A DNA stretch of 64,000 nt from Methylorubrum suomiense (GTDB taxonomy: Bacteria > Pseudomonadota > Alphaproteobacteria > Rhizobiales > Beijerinckiaceae): the NCBI RefSeq assembly GCF_022179765.1, contig NZ_BPRE01000011.1, forward strand, positions 108,246-172,245, given 5' to 3'. A model generated the notes under the pieces. It was given only the letters and a program-made list of their open reading frames with translations. It did not search any database and was not told where the DNA came from. A program made the translations under genes and the position numbers. Below are positions 11,407 through 20,346 of the stretch, in pieces. The first letter of the stretch is position 1. Each line of letters starts with the position of its first letter.

Positions 11407-11736
11407 ATGCGCCGTCCGGTCGTCGCCCTCCTCGCCCTCGTCCTGACCACGGCTGCGCATCAGGCCCATGCCGGCGAGGCGGCCCCGGCCCGCGCGCATG
11501 TCGAGAAGACTTTCCTGATTCCGGCGGAAGAAGGCTACGGCGTCGGCGAGTGCCTCAGCGGGGGCCCGAGCGAGTGCGGTCAGGTGGTCGCCAATGCGTG
11601 GTGCGAGTCGCAGGGCTATGCCAGCGCCGTCAATTACGGTGTCGCCGCCCAGGACGAGTATACCGGAGCGATCCCAGCCGCCCCGATGCCGGCGCCGAAC
11701 GCGGCCCGTCCGCTGCGCATCACCTGCCAGGACTGA
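11407..11736 (+). CDS. Small secreted protein of unknown function
   Basis: 109 aa. Clear signal peptide, MRRPVVALLALVLTTAAHQAHA, with cleavage before GEAAPARAH. The mature part (about 86 aa) has four Cys (ECLSG, ECGQV, WCESQ, ITCQD), suggesting two disulfides in the periplasm, and a short Pro/Ala stretch before a conserved-looking C-terminus. I recognise no family. Monocistronic; convergent with creA. Confidence 0.75.
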   Translation: MRRPVVALLALVLTTAAHQAHAGEAAPARAHVEKTFLIPAEEGYGVGECLSGGPSECGQVVANAWCESQGYASAVNYGVAAQDEYTGAIPAAPMPAPNAARPLRITCQD

Positions 11737-11760
11737 TTTGCTCACGCTCTCTCTTCTGTG

Positions 11761-11800
11761 TCGTCATTCCGGATATGCCTGCAGCGCTCCGGAATAACGA
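11761..11800. repeat. Inverted repeat between convergent genes
   Basis: TCGTCATTCCGGA (11761-11773) pairs with TCCGGAATAACGA (11788-11800) with one mismatch. It resembles the CGTCATTCCGG palindromes dispersed in Rhizobiales genomes and may form a bidirectional stop between the small secreted protein and creA. Confidence 0.6.
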
Positions 11801-11821
11801 CGGATAGGGGTGCTCGGGCTC

Positions 11822-12358
11822 CTACTTCACGAAGTCCCCGCATTTCGGCGGCGCCTCTGTTCCCCAAGGGGCCAAGGGCACGCTGGAGGTTGAATTCTTC
11901 GGCGAGCCCTGCACCACCTTGTCGGAATAGACCATGTAGATCAGCGTGTTGCGCTTGGCGTCGCAGCCCCGCACGATCTGCATCGATTTGAAGATCAGCG
12001 ACCGCCGTTCGCTGAACACCACCTCGCCCTGCTTGAACTTGTCCTTGAACTGCACTGGCCCGATCTGGCGGCAGGCCAGCGAGATGTCCGAGACGTCCTC
12101 GGCGAGGCCCAGCGTCCCCTTGATGCCGCCCTTCTCGGGCTGGGTGTACCAGCAGGCCACACCCGCCACCGTCGGATCGTCGATGCCGTACACGACGAGC
12201 TTGTCGTTCGGGGTGAGCGGGCGCCACACCGTCGACTTGTCGAAGATCCGGTCCGGATCGTCCGCCGCCCCGGCGACGCCCGGCAGCGCTGCGGCGGCGA
12301 GGCCGGCCGCCACCATCACACGACGGGCATTCCCCATGGTGCCCCTGAGCCACATCAT
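11822..12358 (-). CDS. creA: CreA family periplasmic protein
   Basis: 178 aa. Matches E. coli CreA along its length: GVACWYTQPEKGGIKGTLGL, SDISLACRQIGPVQF, GEVVFSERRSLIFKSMQIVR, KRNTLIYMVYSDKVVQGSPK. Signal peptide ends near GVAGA. CreA is a conserved periplasmic protein of unknown function, named from the E. coli cre locus. No creBCD neighbours here. Start chosen at 12358 (first of two adjacent ATGs) because GAGGGG lies 9 bases upstream; an upstream frame extension lacks a binding site. Confidence 0.9.
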   Translation of the reverse strand: MMWLRGTMGNARRVMVAAGLAAAALPGVAGAADDPDRIFDKSTVWRPLTPNDKLVVYGIDDPTVAGVACWYTQPEKGGIKGTLGLAEDVSDISLACRQIGPVQFKDKFKQGEVVFSERRSLIFKSMQIVRGCDAKRNTLIYMVYSDKVVQGSPKNSTSSVPLAPWGTEAPPKCGDFVK

Positions 12359-12508
12359 CGACGCAATCCCCTCAAAGCCTGGCCGTAAACACATGGTGTC
12401 CCTGTCCCCCGACGGCGAGGGGTATTAACATGTGCGTGAGGCGGTCGGCCGCTTCACGCCGGCCTGGCCGTTTCCGCGACCTCCTGCCCGAGATCCCAGC
12501 ATCCCCCC

Positions 12509-13519
12509 ATGCCGCTGATCGGAATGCAGCTTCGCCGTGCCCTCTCCGCGCTTGCCGCGGCAACGGCCCTCGTCCTCGCGCAGGCGGCGCCCGCCGCCGC
12601 AGGCGACGTCTGGGCGTGCCAGCGCTACAAGACGGAGCTGGCCAATCTCAATGCCAGCGCCTCCACGGCCGCCGCGCTCCAGAGCGAGGTGGCACGGCTT
12701 CAGACCTACTACCGCAGCCTGAACTGCGAGGGCGGCCGGTTCCTGTTCTTCGATACCCGACCCCCGCAATGCGGAGCGGTCGAGGCCCGCATCCGCTCGC
12801 TCAACGCCACCTATGGCGGCGGCGACGGCGAGGTGGTCGCGGCACGCCGCCGTCAGCTCGTGGCATCCGTATCAAGCGCTTGCAGCGGCGTGATGCCGGA
12901 ACCTGGTCAGGAAGCGCGCGTCGGCGGCGCTCAGACCGCGCGCGGCGGCGCTCAGGTGATCTGCGTGAAGACCTGCGACGGGTCCTACTTCCCGATGGCC
13001 AACCTGCCCGATGGGCGGGAGGGTGCGGACGAGATGTGCCAGGCGTTGTGCCCCGGCACGGAGGCTCTGGCCTACTCGATGCCGCACGGCGACGACGCGC
13101 TGAAATACGCCGCGACCCTCAAGGGCAGCCGCGCCTACACGGCGACGCCCACGGCGTTCAAGTTCCGCACCAGCTTCACGCCGAATTGCTCGTGCAAGAA
13201 GGAAGGTCAGAGCTGGGCGCAGTCTCTCGCCAAAGCCGAGAGCATGCTGGTCCGGCACAAGGGCGATATCTTCGTCACACCGATGACCGCGGAGCGGCTC
13301 TCGCGGGCGCCGAAGGTGCGTCTGACCCTGGTCGGTCGCGCCGACCGGACGGCGGCGACATTGGCCGCCGATGCCGCGAGCCGCGAAGGTGTGGTGGTCC
13401 AGCCCGAGGCTGCGGAAGCGACCGGCTCCACCGCTGCCGCCGCAGAGGCTCGCAGCGGCGCGATCCGCGTCATCGTCCCGGGCCTCGTCCCGGTTCCGGT
13501 CAACGCCGCAACACCCTGA
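12509..13519 (+). CDS. DUF2865 domain secreted protein
   Basis: 336 aa. Signal peptide MPLIGMQLRRALSALAAATA... ending AAPAAAG. A coiled, Cys-containing N-terminal half (ACQRYKTEL, SLNCEGGRF, PPQCGAVEARI) is followed by the DUF2865 core: VICVKTCDGSYFPMANL, EMCQALCPGTEALAYSM, TPTAFKFRTSFTPNCSC. Even Cys count suggests disulfides. DUF2865 proteins are restricted mainly to Rhizobiales and have no known function. The C-terminal Ala/Val-rich tail is unstructured. Divergent from creA. Confidence 0.85.
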   Translation: MPLIGMQLRRALSALAAATALVLAQAAPAAAGDVWACQRYKTELANLNASASTAAALQSEVARLQTYYRSLNCEGGRFLFFDTRPPQCGAVEARIRSLNATYGGGDGEVVAARRRQLVASVSSACSGVMPEPGQEARVGGAQTARGGAQVICVKTCDGSYFPMANLPDGREGADEMCQALCPGTEALAYSMPHGDDALKYAATLKGSRAYTATPTAFKFRTSFTPNCSCKKEGQSWAQSLAKAESMLVRHKGDIFVTPMTAERLSRAPKVRLTLVGRADRTAATLAADAASREGVVVQPEAAEATGSTAAAAEARSGAIRVIVPGLVPVPVNAATP

Positions 13520-13688
13520 CGAAGGGCGCGTCAAGAGGCGCGCTTGTCTCGCCGAAGGACCCGTCACCGCCCGCCCGACCCGGCGGCCGACGCCAATTCC
13601 GACCGATGATTTGACGCTTCGCGACCGGGAACCATATCGGCCCGACAGTGTTCGGAACCGCCGATCGCGTTTCACGAGGCCGTCCTAC

Positions 13689-16028
13689 ATGCGGATCACC
13701 CGCTCCCTGCTCCTCACCGGCACCATGCTGCCGGCTCTCCTCCTGTCAGACCTGACCTTTGCACGTTCGCTCGGCGAAGCGGCGACGGGACGGATCGAAC
13801 TCGCGCAGCGGGGCGATCCGGAAGGACCGGGTGGTGGTGGCCGTGGCGGTCCCGGTGGACCCGGCGGTCCGGGTGGCCCAGGGGGGGCGGAGCGCGGTGG
13901 GCCGGGCGGACCCGGCGGTCCCGGTGGCGGCCGTGAGCGTCCTGAGCCGCGTGAACGTCCCGAGCCTCGGCAGGCCCAGCCGGAGCGTGCAGCCCCACCG
14001 GCCGCCCGCGAACGGCCGGATCGACCTGACCGTCCCGAGCGGCCCGACCGCCCAGAGCGGCCTGACCGCCCCGAACGTCCCACGCCCGCCGAACGTCCGG
14101 CGCCTCCGGCTGCGCGGGAGCGGCCGGATCGCCCTGAGCGTCCGGAGCGGCCCGATCGCCCTGCGGCTCCTGCTCGTCCTGATCGTGACACCCCGGATCG
14201 TCCCGAACGGCCGACGCCGCCGACGGCGCGTGAGCGTGCACCGACGCCGGACCGCGAGACGCCCGCTCGTCCCGGCCGTGATGCGACCCCGGATACGCCC
14301 GCCCGCCCCGGCCGCGACGCGGCGCCGGATCGTCCCGGCCGCGATGCGCCCGCTCGTCCTGATCGCGAAGCACCGGCTCGTGGTGGTCGCGACGCCGATC
14401 GCCCCGATGCTCCCGGCCGTCCGGATCGCGACGGCCCGAACCGTCCGGGCCGTGATGCGACCCCGGATACGCCCGCCCGCCCCGGCCGCGATGCCACTCC
14501 GGATCGTCCGGGTCCGGGCCGCGACACGCCCGATCGCGACCAGCCGGCTCGCGGTGGGCGCGACGCCGATCGTCCCGAGACGCCACCGAATCAGCGCCCC
14601 GGCGTTCCGGGGCGCCCGGTTCAGCCACCCGGCACCCCGCCGAGCGCCGAGCGCCCGGACCAACCCGGAACCAATCCGGCGACGCCGCCGAACCAGCAGC
14701 CGGGCGTGCCCGGCCGGCCGGTGGCACCGAACCAGCAGCCCGGCGTTCCGGGTCGCCCGGTTCAGCCGCCCGGTACCCCGCCGAATGCGCAACAACCCGG
14801 CCAGCCGCTCCAGCCCGGCGTCGGTACGCCGCCGCCGCCTCCGCCCGGCGCGCCCGGCGCGGTGCAACCCGGTGGGCGCGACGGGCGCCTCGATGATGAC
14901 CGCCGCGACGGCCGCGATCGTGACGACCGCTTCGGCCGGGACGGGCGCGACCGTGACGACCGGTTCGGTCGCGATGGACGTGACCGGGACGACCGCCTCG
15001 GCCGGGATGGACGCGACCGCGATGATCGCTATGGCCGTGACCGCTTCAACGTGCCCGGCACGCCGGCCTACATCCCCGGCGGCTTCCGCGACGACGATTA
15101 TCGGATCCGCGATTACGAGACGATCCGGCGCGACCGCCGCGAATACGACGTGGACGGTCGGACGTACTATCGTGAGCCGGGCCGCATCATCGTCCGCGAC
15201 CGCGACGGCTACTTCATCCGTCACGACGAGAACGAGCGGTTCCGGACGATCTACGGTGATCGCGGTTATCGCAGCGAACGCCGGGGCGGCGAGATCTACA
15301 GCTACGTCGACAGCCCGGCGGGCGGCCAGATCATCACGGTGGTGGACGATGACGGACGCTTGCTGCGCCGTTCGCGACGCTACGCGGATGGGCGCGAAGT
15401 CTTCCTCATCAACAACGCCTATGGCGGCGCCCCGCGTCCGATCTACGAGGATGTCGTCGACCTGCCGCCGCCGGATATCCGTATCCCGCGCGACCGCTAC
15501 ATCGTCGACTACGAGCGGGCCGACGAGCGCACCGTCTATCAGGCACTCTCCGCCCCGCCGGTGGTGCCCGTCGACCGGCGCTACACTCTGGATCAGGTGC
15601 GCTACTCGCCGCAGCTGCGCGCCCGGATGCCGAGCGTGGACATCAACACCATCACGTTCGACACCGGCTCGTTCACCGTGACCCCCGATCAGGCTCAGCG
15701 CCTGTCGACCATCGCGGCGGCGATCAACCAGGCGGTCAAGGCCAATCCGCAGGAGGTCTTCCTGATCGAGGGCTATACCGATGCGGTCGGCGCGGAAGTC
15801 GACAACCTGTCGCTGTCCGATCGTCGCGCCCAATCGGTCGCCGCGGTGCTGACGCAGAACTTTCAGGTGCCGCCGGAGAACCTGACCACCCAGGGCTATG
15901 GCGAGCAATATCTGAAGGTGAACACGCAGGAAGCGAACCGCGAGAACCGCCGCGTCACGGTCCGCCGCATCACCCCGCTGCTGCAGCAGCAGGCGGAGGG
16001 TCAGCCGCAATCGGCGCCTCCGCAGTGA
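13689..16028 (+). CDS. OmpA-family protein with very long Pro/Arg/Asp low-complexity region
   Basis: 779 aa. Signal peptide (MRITRSLLLTGTMLPALLLS...), then about 400 residues of low complexity: a Gly-Pro block, RPDRPERP-type repeats, GRDATPDTPARP-type repeats, NQQPGVPGRPVQPPGTPP repeats and four 11-residue GRDGRDRDDRF-like units. A charged region rich in Asp/Arg/Tyr follows (about 450-640), and a C-terminal OmpA domain (about 655-765: FDTGSFTVTPDQ, LIEGYTDAVGAEVDNLSLSDRRAQSV, NRRVTVRRI) that should bind diaminopimelate in peptidoglycan. Probably a periplasmic or outer-membrane linked protein. Ends before a palindrome and a strong terminator. Confidence 0.88.
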   Translation: MRITRSLLLTGTMLPALLLSDLTFARSLGEAATGRIELAQRGDPEGPGGGGRGGPGGPGGPGGPGGAERGGPGGPGGPGGGRERPEPRERPEPRQAQPERAAPPAARERPDRPDRPERPDRPERPDRPERPTPAERPAPPAARERPDRPERPERPDRPAAPARPDRDTPDRPERPTPPTARERAPTPDRETPARPGRDATPDTPARPGRDAAPDRPGRDAPARPDREAPARGGRDADRPDAPGRPDRDGPNRPGRDATPDTPARPGRDATPDRPGPGRDTPDRDQPARGGRDADRPETPPNQRPGVPGRPVQPPGTPPSAERPDQPGTNPATPPNQQPGVPGRPVAPNQQPGVPGRPVQPPGTPPNAQQPGQPLQPGVGTPPPPPPGAPGAVQPGGRDGRLDDDRRDGRDRDDRFGRDGRDRDDRFGRDGRDRDDRLGRDGRDRDDRYGRDRFNVPGTPAYIPGGFRDDDYRIRDYETIRRDRREYDVDGRTYYREPGRIIVRDRDGYFIRHDENERFRTIYGDRGYRSERRGGEIYSYVDSPAGGQIITVVDDDGRLLRRSRRYADGREVFLINNAYGGAPRPIYEDVVDLPPPDIRIPRDRYIVDYERADERTVYQALSAPPVVPVDRRYTLDQVRYSPQLRARMPSVDINTITFDTGSFTVTPDQAQRLSTIAAAINQAVKANPQEVFLIEGYTDAVGAEVDNLSLSDRRAQSVAAVLTQNFQVPPENLTTQGYGEQYLKVNTQEANRENRRVTVRRITPLLQQQAEGQPQSAPPQ
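14904..15035 (+). repeat. Four tandem 33-bp repeats inside the OmpA-family gene
   Basis: Units begin at 14904, 14937, 14970 and 15003, each encoding R-D-G-R-D-R-D-D-R-(F/L/Y)-G. Third positions differ between units while the peptide is kept, so selection on the protein repeat is more likely than recent duplication. Confidence 0.8.
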
Positions 16029-16041
16029 TCGACGGCGGTTG

Positions 16042-16067
16042 AACCTCTCCCGCCTGCGGGAGAGGTT
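16042..16067. repeat. Perfect 12-bp palindrome
   Basis: AACCTCTCCCGC (16042-16053) and GCGGGAGAGGTT (16056-16067) with a 2-base centre. The CCTCTCCCGC/GCGGGAGAGG palindrome recurs in many alphaproteobacterial intergenic regions. Confidence 0.75.
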
Positions 16068-16088
16068 GACCGGCCACACGGAACGAAG

Positions 16089-16126
16089 AACGAGCGCTGG
16101 TCCCCAAACCAGCGCTCGTTTTTTTT
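16089..16126 (+). terminator. Intrinsic terminator of the OmpA-family gene
   Basis: Perfect 12-bp stem AACGAGCGCTGG (16089-16100) / CCAGCGCTCGTT (16109-16120), 8-base loop, and a run of eight T (16119-16126). Confidence 0.92.
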
Positions 16127-16249
16127 GCCTGCCTTTCGAGGGCCGTCCCCTATACCCTTGTCGGGCCCCCGAATGGGCACAACAACTTGAGGGTATCGGC
16201 CGGGCCCTCATCCCTCGGGGCCGATTCCGGACGCTGAGGATCACGTGGA

Positions 16250-17458
16250 ATGTCGAATGCCAGCGACCGGTTGATCGAGGCCGGGACGCCGGCCTTCCGC
16301 CGGGCGACGCTCGCTCTGTTCGCCGCCGGATTCTCGACCTTCGCCGTACTCTACGGCGTGCAGCCGCTTCTTCCGGTCTTCGCCGATCAGTTCTCCGTCT
16401 CGCCCGCGGAGAGCAGCCTCGCCCTGTCGTTGCCCTGCGCGACACTGGCCATCGCGCTTCTCATCGTCAGTCCCCTGTCCGAGGTGTTCGGCCGCAAGCC
16501 GGTGATGACGACCTCGCTGTTCGCCTCCGCACTCCTCACCATCGGCGCGGTGCTGATGCCCGATTGGCACGGTTTCCTGGCGCTGCGCGCACTCACCGGC
16601 CTCGCGGCGAGCGGCCTGCCCGCCGTGGCGATGGCCTATCTGAGCGAGGAGATGCACGGGCGCGCCATCGGCCTGTCGATGGGTCTCCTCATCGGCGGCA
16701 ATGCGCTCGGCGGAATGGTCGGGCGGCTGCTGGCGGGCGTGATCGCGGATCACGCGTCCTGGCGCTGGGGGCTGGGCACCATCGGCGTGCTGGCCCTCTT
16801 GGCCGCCGTCGCCTTCCAATTCGGCCTCCCGGCCTCTCAGCGGTTCCAGGCCCACCGGATGCGCTGGCGCGAGGTGCCCGGCACCTTCACCCATCACTTC
16901 CGCGATGCCGGGCTCCCCTGGCTGTTTCTGGCGCCGTTCCTGCTCATGGGCGGCTTCGTCTGCGTCTACAACTACATCGGCTTCCGCCTGCTCGATCCGC
17001 CCTACTCGCTCAGCCAGACGGCGATCGGCCTGATCTTCATCGTCTATCTCGCCGGAACCGCGAGCTCGACCGTCACCGGGCACGTGGCCGGGATGCTCGG
17101 ACGCCGCAAGGTGTTGTGGCTGGCGATCCTGCTCGGGCTCGGCGGCATTGCCCTGACGATGGCCGAGAACCTGATCCTCATCATTCTCGGCATCGTCATC
17201 GTGACGGTCAGCTTCTTCGGGGCGCATTCGGTGGCGTCGAGCTGGGTCGGGCGACGCGCCTCGAGCGACCGGGCTCAGGCCTCGGCGATCTATCTCTGCA
17301 TGTATTATCTGGGCTCTTCGCTGCTCGGTACGGCCGGCGGCTGGTTCTTCCTGCATTACGGCTGGGGGGGCGTGGCCGGCTTCTTCGCCAGCCTCTACGT
17401 CGCCGCCCTCCTCGTCGCCCTGCGGCTGACCCGTCTGCCGCCACTGCCCCTCTCGTGA
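16250..17458 (+). CDS. ynfM: MFS transporter, YnfM-like
   Basis: 402 aa, twelve predicted membrane helices. Strong resemblance to E. coli YnfM along its length: RRATLALFAAGFSTFAVLY, VQPLLPVF, LSEVFGRKPVMTTSLF (MFS loop 2-3 motif), AYLSEEMHGRAIGLSMGL, FFGAHSVASSWVGRRA, YYLGSSLLGTAGG. YnfM belongs to the drug:H+ antiporter group; substrate unknown. GAGGA lies 9 bases before ATG 16250. Seven bases separate it from the methyltransferase gene, so the two form an operon. Confidence 0.9.
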   Translation: MSNASDRLIEAGTPAFRRATLALFAAGFSTFAVLYGVQPLLPVFADQFSVSPAESSLALSLPCATLAIALLIVSPLSEVFGRKPVMTTSLFASALLTIGAVLMPDWHGFLALRALTGLAASGLPAVAMAYLSEEMHGRAIGLSMGLLIGGNALGGMVGRLLAGVIADHASWRWGLGTIGVLALLAAVAFQFGLPASQRFQAHRMRWREVPGTFTHHFRDAGLPWLFLAPFLLMGGFVCVYNYIGFRLLDPPYSLSQTAIGLIFIVYLAGTASSTVTGHVAGMLGRRKVLWLAILLGLGGIALTMAENLILIILGIVIVTVSFFGAHSVASSWVGRRASSDRAQASAIYLCMYYLGSSLLGTAGGWFFLHYGWGGVAGFFASLYVAALLVALRLTRLPPLPLS

Positions 17459-17465
17459 GGCCATC

Positions 17466-18245
17466 ATGAGCGCGTCCGACAGCCATGAAACGCAGGTCGA
17501 CCGCCAGTTTGGAGCGCGGGCCGCCGACTACGTCGCCAGCGCCGTCCACGCTGCGGGGGCCGATCTCGAAGCCCTCGCCGCCCTCTGCCGCGATACTCCG
17601 TACGCGACGGTTCTCGATCTCGGCTGCGGCGGCGGCCATGTCGGCTACGCCGTCGCGCCGCATGTCCGTTCGGTGACCGCCCTCGATCTGTCGCAGGCGA
17701 TGCTCGACGCGGTCGGATCGGAAGCTGCCCGGCGCGGCCTGACCAATCTCGTGACCCGCCGGGCCGCGGCGGAGTCCCTCCCCTTCGCGGATGCGAGCTT
17801 CGACTGGGTGCTGACACGCTACAGCGCCCACCACTGGGCCGATGTGCCGGCGGCGCTTCGCGAGGCCCACCGCGTACTCAAGCCCGGCGGACGCCTCGGG
17901 ATCGTCGATGTGATCCATCCTGGCTCGCCGCTGCTCGACACCCACCTTCAGTCCTGGGAGTTGCTGCGCGACCCATCGCATGTCCGCGATTACGGTCAGG
18001 GGGAATGGCGCGTGATGCTGGCAGAGGCCGGCTTCGTGCCGGGCTCGGCCCAAAGCTGGCGCAACCGCATGGAGTTCTCCTCATGGATCGCCCGAATGGG
18101 TACGCCGGCCACCAAGGCCGCGATGATCCGAACCCTGCAGGAGGAAGCGCCGGAAGCGGTGCGGGCGCATTACGCGGTCGAGGGGGACGGGAGCTTCACG
18201 CTGGACGTGATGATGGTAGTGGCGGAGGTCGATGGAGTTGCTTGA
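17466..18245 (+). CDS. yafE: Class I SAM-dependent methyltransferase, YafE-like
   Basis: 259 aa. Motif I VLDLGCGGGHVGYA (about residues 48-61), acidic motif II VTALDLSQAML, motif III region ESLPFADASFDWVLTRYSAHHW, motif IV LKPGGRLGIVDV. The whole protein aligns by eye with E. coli YafE, including QFGARAADYVAS, SHVRDYGQGEW and EFSSWIARM. Type 11 methyltransferases act on small molecules; the substrate of YafE is not known to me. Translationally close to the YnfM-like exporter, suggesting a methylated product or toxic compound is exported. Confidence 0.9.
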   Translation: MSASDSHETQVDRQFGARAADYVASAVHAAGADLEALAALCRDTPYATVLDLGCGGGHVGYAVAPHVRSVTALDLSQAMLDAVGSEAARRGLTNLVTRRAAAESLPFADASFDWVLTRYSAHHWADVPAALREAHRVLKPGGRLGIVDVIHPGSPLLDTHLQSWELLRDPSHVRDYGQGEWRVMLAEAGFVPGSAQSWRNRMEFSSWIARMGTPATKAAMIRTLQEEAPEAVRAHYAVEGDGSFTLDVMMVVAEVDGVA

Positions 18246-18276
18246 AATTCTCTTTGAGTCACTCCGCACCCGAAGA

Positions 18277-18305
18277 CTTCGATTCGAAGATTGAATGCGT
18301 TTTTT
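18277..18305 (+). terminator. Weak terminator candidate after the methyltransferase
   Basis: Palindrome CTTCGA-T-TCGAAG (18277-18289) followed ten bases later by TTTTTT (18300-18305). The spacer makes this a poor intrinsic terminator. Confidence 0.3.
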
Positions 18306-18328
18306 GCAATTAAGAGGCCGTCGTCCGG

Positions 18329-18715
18329 TTATCGCTCATCTCGAAAGGTATATTTTATTGCATCGAAGCTATCGCTGGCGAATGTATAAAACAATCGCAG
18401 AGAGGCAGATGTGGTCGGGATGCCATGAAAGACGTTTCCGGGTATATAAATTAAAGTTTCTGGCTTGAGTCGGTATATTTTGCCGTCTACCTCGACATCG
18501 GCTTCGCCGGTCAGGCCAAAGTACAATTCGGCTTCCGCATGGCGATGTACAGCCCAGTGTTCCCCGGCCTCGAGCGACATGATGCCGGCGGTGAAAGTGT
18601 CGCTGGCCGTCACATCGGAAGACAACAGGGTGCGCCAACGAAAACGTCCTCTGACTGGATCGGCCCATACTTCGTCGGGTCGATCGTTCGGGTCGATGAG
18701 GAGTGGTGTAGTCAT
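18329..18715 (-). CDS. Small cupin-domain protein
   Basis: 128 aa single-domain cupin. Motif 1 region AGEHWAVHRHAEAELYFGLTGE carries the metal-binding His/His/Glu set; motif 2 region ETLIYIPGNVFHGIPT supplies the last His. Likely binds a divalent metal; reaction unknown. Its 3' half and flanks are visibly AT-richer than neighbours (for example the stretch near 18340-18480), hinting at acquisition or relaxed selection. No Shine-Dalgarno before the ATG. Same strand as gltX but downstream promoter arrangement unclear. Confidence 0.82.
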   Translation of the reverse strand: MTTPLLIDPNDRPDEVWADPVRGRFRWRTLLSSDVTASDTFTAGIMSLEAGEHWAVHRHAEAELYFGLTGEADVEVDGKIYRLKPETLIYIPGNVFHGIPTTSASLRLFYTFASDSFDAIKYTFRDER

Positions 18716-18785
18716 GGAGGTAGTCTATCGGTCCGAGAGCGACCTTTTATACTGCATATGACGCGTGGTTGGCCAGTTCCAGTCT

Positions 18786-20129
18786 TCAAGCTCCACGCAG
18801 TCGTTCCAGCGCGCGCTCCCGCCCGATCAACGGCAGCAGCGCGGACAGATCGGGCCCATGATCCATGCCCGTCAGCGCCTGTCGCAGCGGCATGAACAGC
18901 GCCTTGCCCTTGGCCCCGGTGGCGGCCTTCACGGCGTCGGTCCAGGCTTTCCACGTGGTCGGGCCGAACGGATCGTCCGGCAGCAGGCGGGCCGCCTCGG
19001 CGATAAAGGCGGGATCGTGGATCACCGGCGTCACCGGCCCGGTCACCACCTGCCACCATTCGGCCGCGTCGGTCACGCGGGTCAGGTTGGCCCGCACCGC
19101 CAGCCAGAACTGTTCCGCACGATCGTCCGGCACCCCCATGGCGGTGAGGCGCTCGCCAGCCTCGGCGACGGGCATATCGTGGACGAGGCGGGCATTGAGG
19201 CTGTCCAGTTCGCTCGGGTCGAACCGGGCCGGGGCGCGGGAGAGATGGGCGAGGTCGGTGAGCGTCGCCAGTTCGTCCAGGGAGTCGACCGCCCGCACGG
19301 CCTCCGCCGAACCCGTCAGCACCGCGAGCGAGCGCACGGAAGCGGGCTCGTAGCCGGCCTCGCGCAGGCTTCGGAGCGACAGATGGCCGAGGCGCTTCGA
19401 GAGCCCCTCCCCCTCGGCGGTGGTGAGGAGATTGTGGTGGCCGAAGACCGGCACGGGCGCACCGAGCGCCTCGAACAGCTGCACCTGCACGCCGGTATTG
19501 GTGACATGGTCCTCACCACGGATCACGTGGGTCACGCTGACGTCCGCATCGTCCACGACGGAGGGCAGAGTGTAGAGGTAGCTGCCATCGGCCCGCACGA
19601 GGACGGGGTCGGACAGCGAGGCGCAATCAACGTGGCTCTCGCCGCGCACGAGGTCGGTCCAGGCGACCACGCGGTGGTCGAGTAGGAAGCGCCAATGCGG
19701 GCGCCGGCCCTCGGCCTCCAGGGCAGCGCGGTCGGCCTCGGTGAGGTTCAGAGCGGCGCGATCGTAGACCGGCGGCTGGCCACGGCCGAGCTGGCGCTTG
19801 CGGCGGCGCTCCAACTCCTCGGGCGTCTCGTAGCAGGCATAGAGCCGGCCCGCCTGCTTCAGGCGCTCGGCGGCCGCGTCGTAGAGAGCGGTGCGGTCGC
19901 TCTGACGGAAGAACAGGTCCGGCTCGATCCCGAGCCAGGCGAGATCCGTCTCGACGGCCTCCGCGAACTCCTGCTTCGAGCGCTCCCGGTCGGTGTCGTC
20001 GAGCCGCAGCAGGAACTTGCCGCCGTGGCGCCGGGCGTAAAGAGCGTTCAGAAGCGCCGGACGGGCATTGCCGATATGCAGGAAGCCCGTCGGCGAGGGG
20101 GCGAAGCGGACGAGGGGAGCGGTGGCCAT
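18786..20129 (-). CDS. gltX: Glutamyl-tRNA synthetase (paralog with degenerate KMSKS)
   Basis: 447 aa class Ic synthetase. [16 protein letters not shown] gives the HIGH-like motif (HIGN, residues 18-21); [11 protein letters not shown] binds glutamate/ATP; the KMSKS equivalent reads GEGLSKRLG, with LSKR instead of KLSKR. Alphaproteobacteria usually carry two GluRS paralogs and lack GlnRS, so one or both mischarge tRNA-Gln before amidotransferase correction; which paralog this is cannot be settled here. The anticodon-binding helical domain (about 310-445) is complete. Confidence 0.93.
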   Translation of the reverse strand: MATAPLVRFAPSPTGFLHIGNARPALLNALYARRHGGKFLLRLDDTDRERSKQEFAEAVETDLAWLGIEPDLFFRQSDRTALYDAAAERLKQAGRLYACYETPEELERRRKRQLGRGQPPVYDRAALNLTEADRAALEAEGRRPHWRFLLDHRVVAWTDLVRGESHVDCASLSDPVLVRADGSYLYTLPSVVDDADVSVTHVIRGEDHVTNTGVQVQLFEALGAPVPVFGHHNLLTTAEGEGLSKRLGHLSLRSLREAGYEPASVRSLAVLTGSAEAVRAVDSLDELATLTDLAHLSRAPARFDPSELDSLNARLVHDMPVAEAGERLTAMGVPDDRAEQFWLAVRANLTRVTDAAEWWQVVTGPVTPVIHDPAFIAEAARLLPDDPFGPTTWKAWTDAVKAATGAKGKALFMPLRQALTGMDHGPDLSALLPLIGRERALERLRGA

Positions 20130-20346
20130 GCCGTCCGTCTACCCAAGTTTTTCGGGCGCTGCACCCGCCCTGCATCGGGAAGACGGTCGCTTCGCGTGAA
20201 TGGGCGTCGCAAACGATCCTGCTGCCTCAGCATCCCCGACCCGGCACACCACCGATTGGCGCGTCGAGATCGCGGGCGCACCGAACGGCTCTCGTCGGGG
20301 CCGCGCCGCATTGTCGGAGGCCTCGTAATGCGGTGACGCATCTCCC

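Noticed and set aside
14904..15035. Regular 33-bp repeats as a possible CRISPR array
   Set aside because: The units are directly adjacent with no spacers, stay in frame and encode a peptide repeat inside an expressed protein.
13746..16445. An 899-codon open frame on the minus strand opposite the OmpA-family gene
   Set aside because: It is the complement of a repetitive GC-rich gene that has normal start, signal peptide and OmpA domain. The antisense protein is Arg/Val/Ala-rich with no domain.
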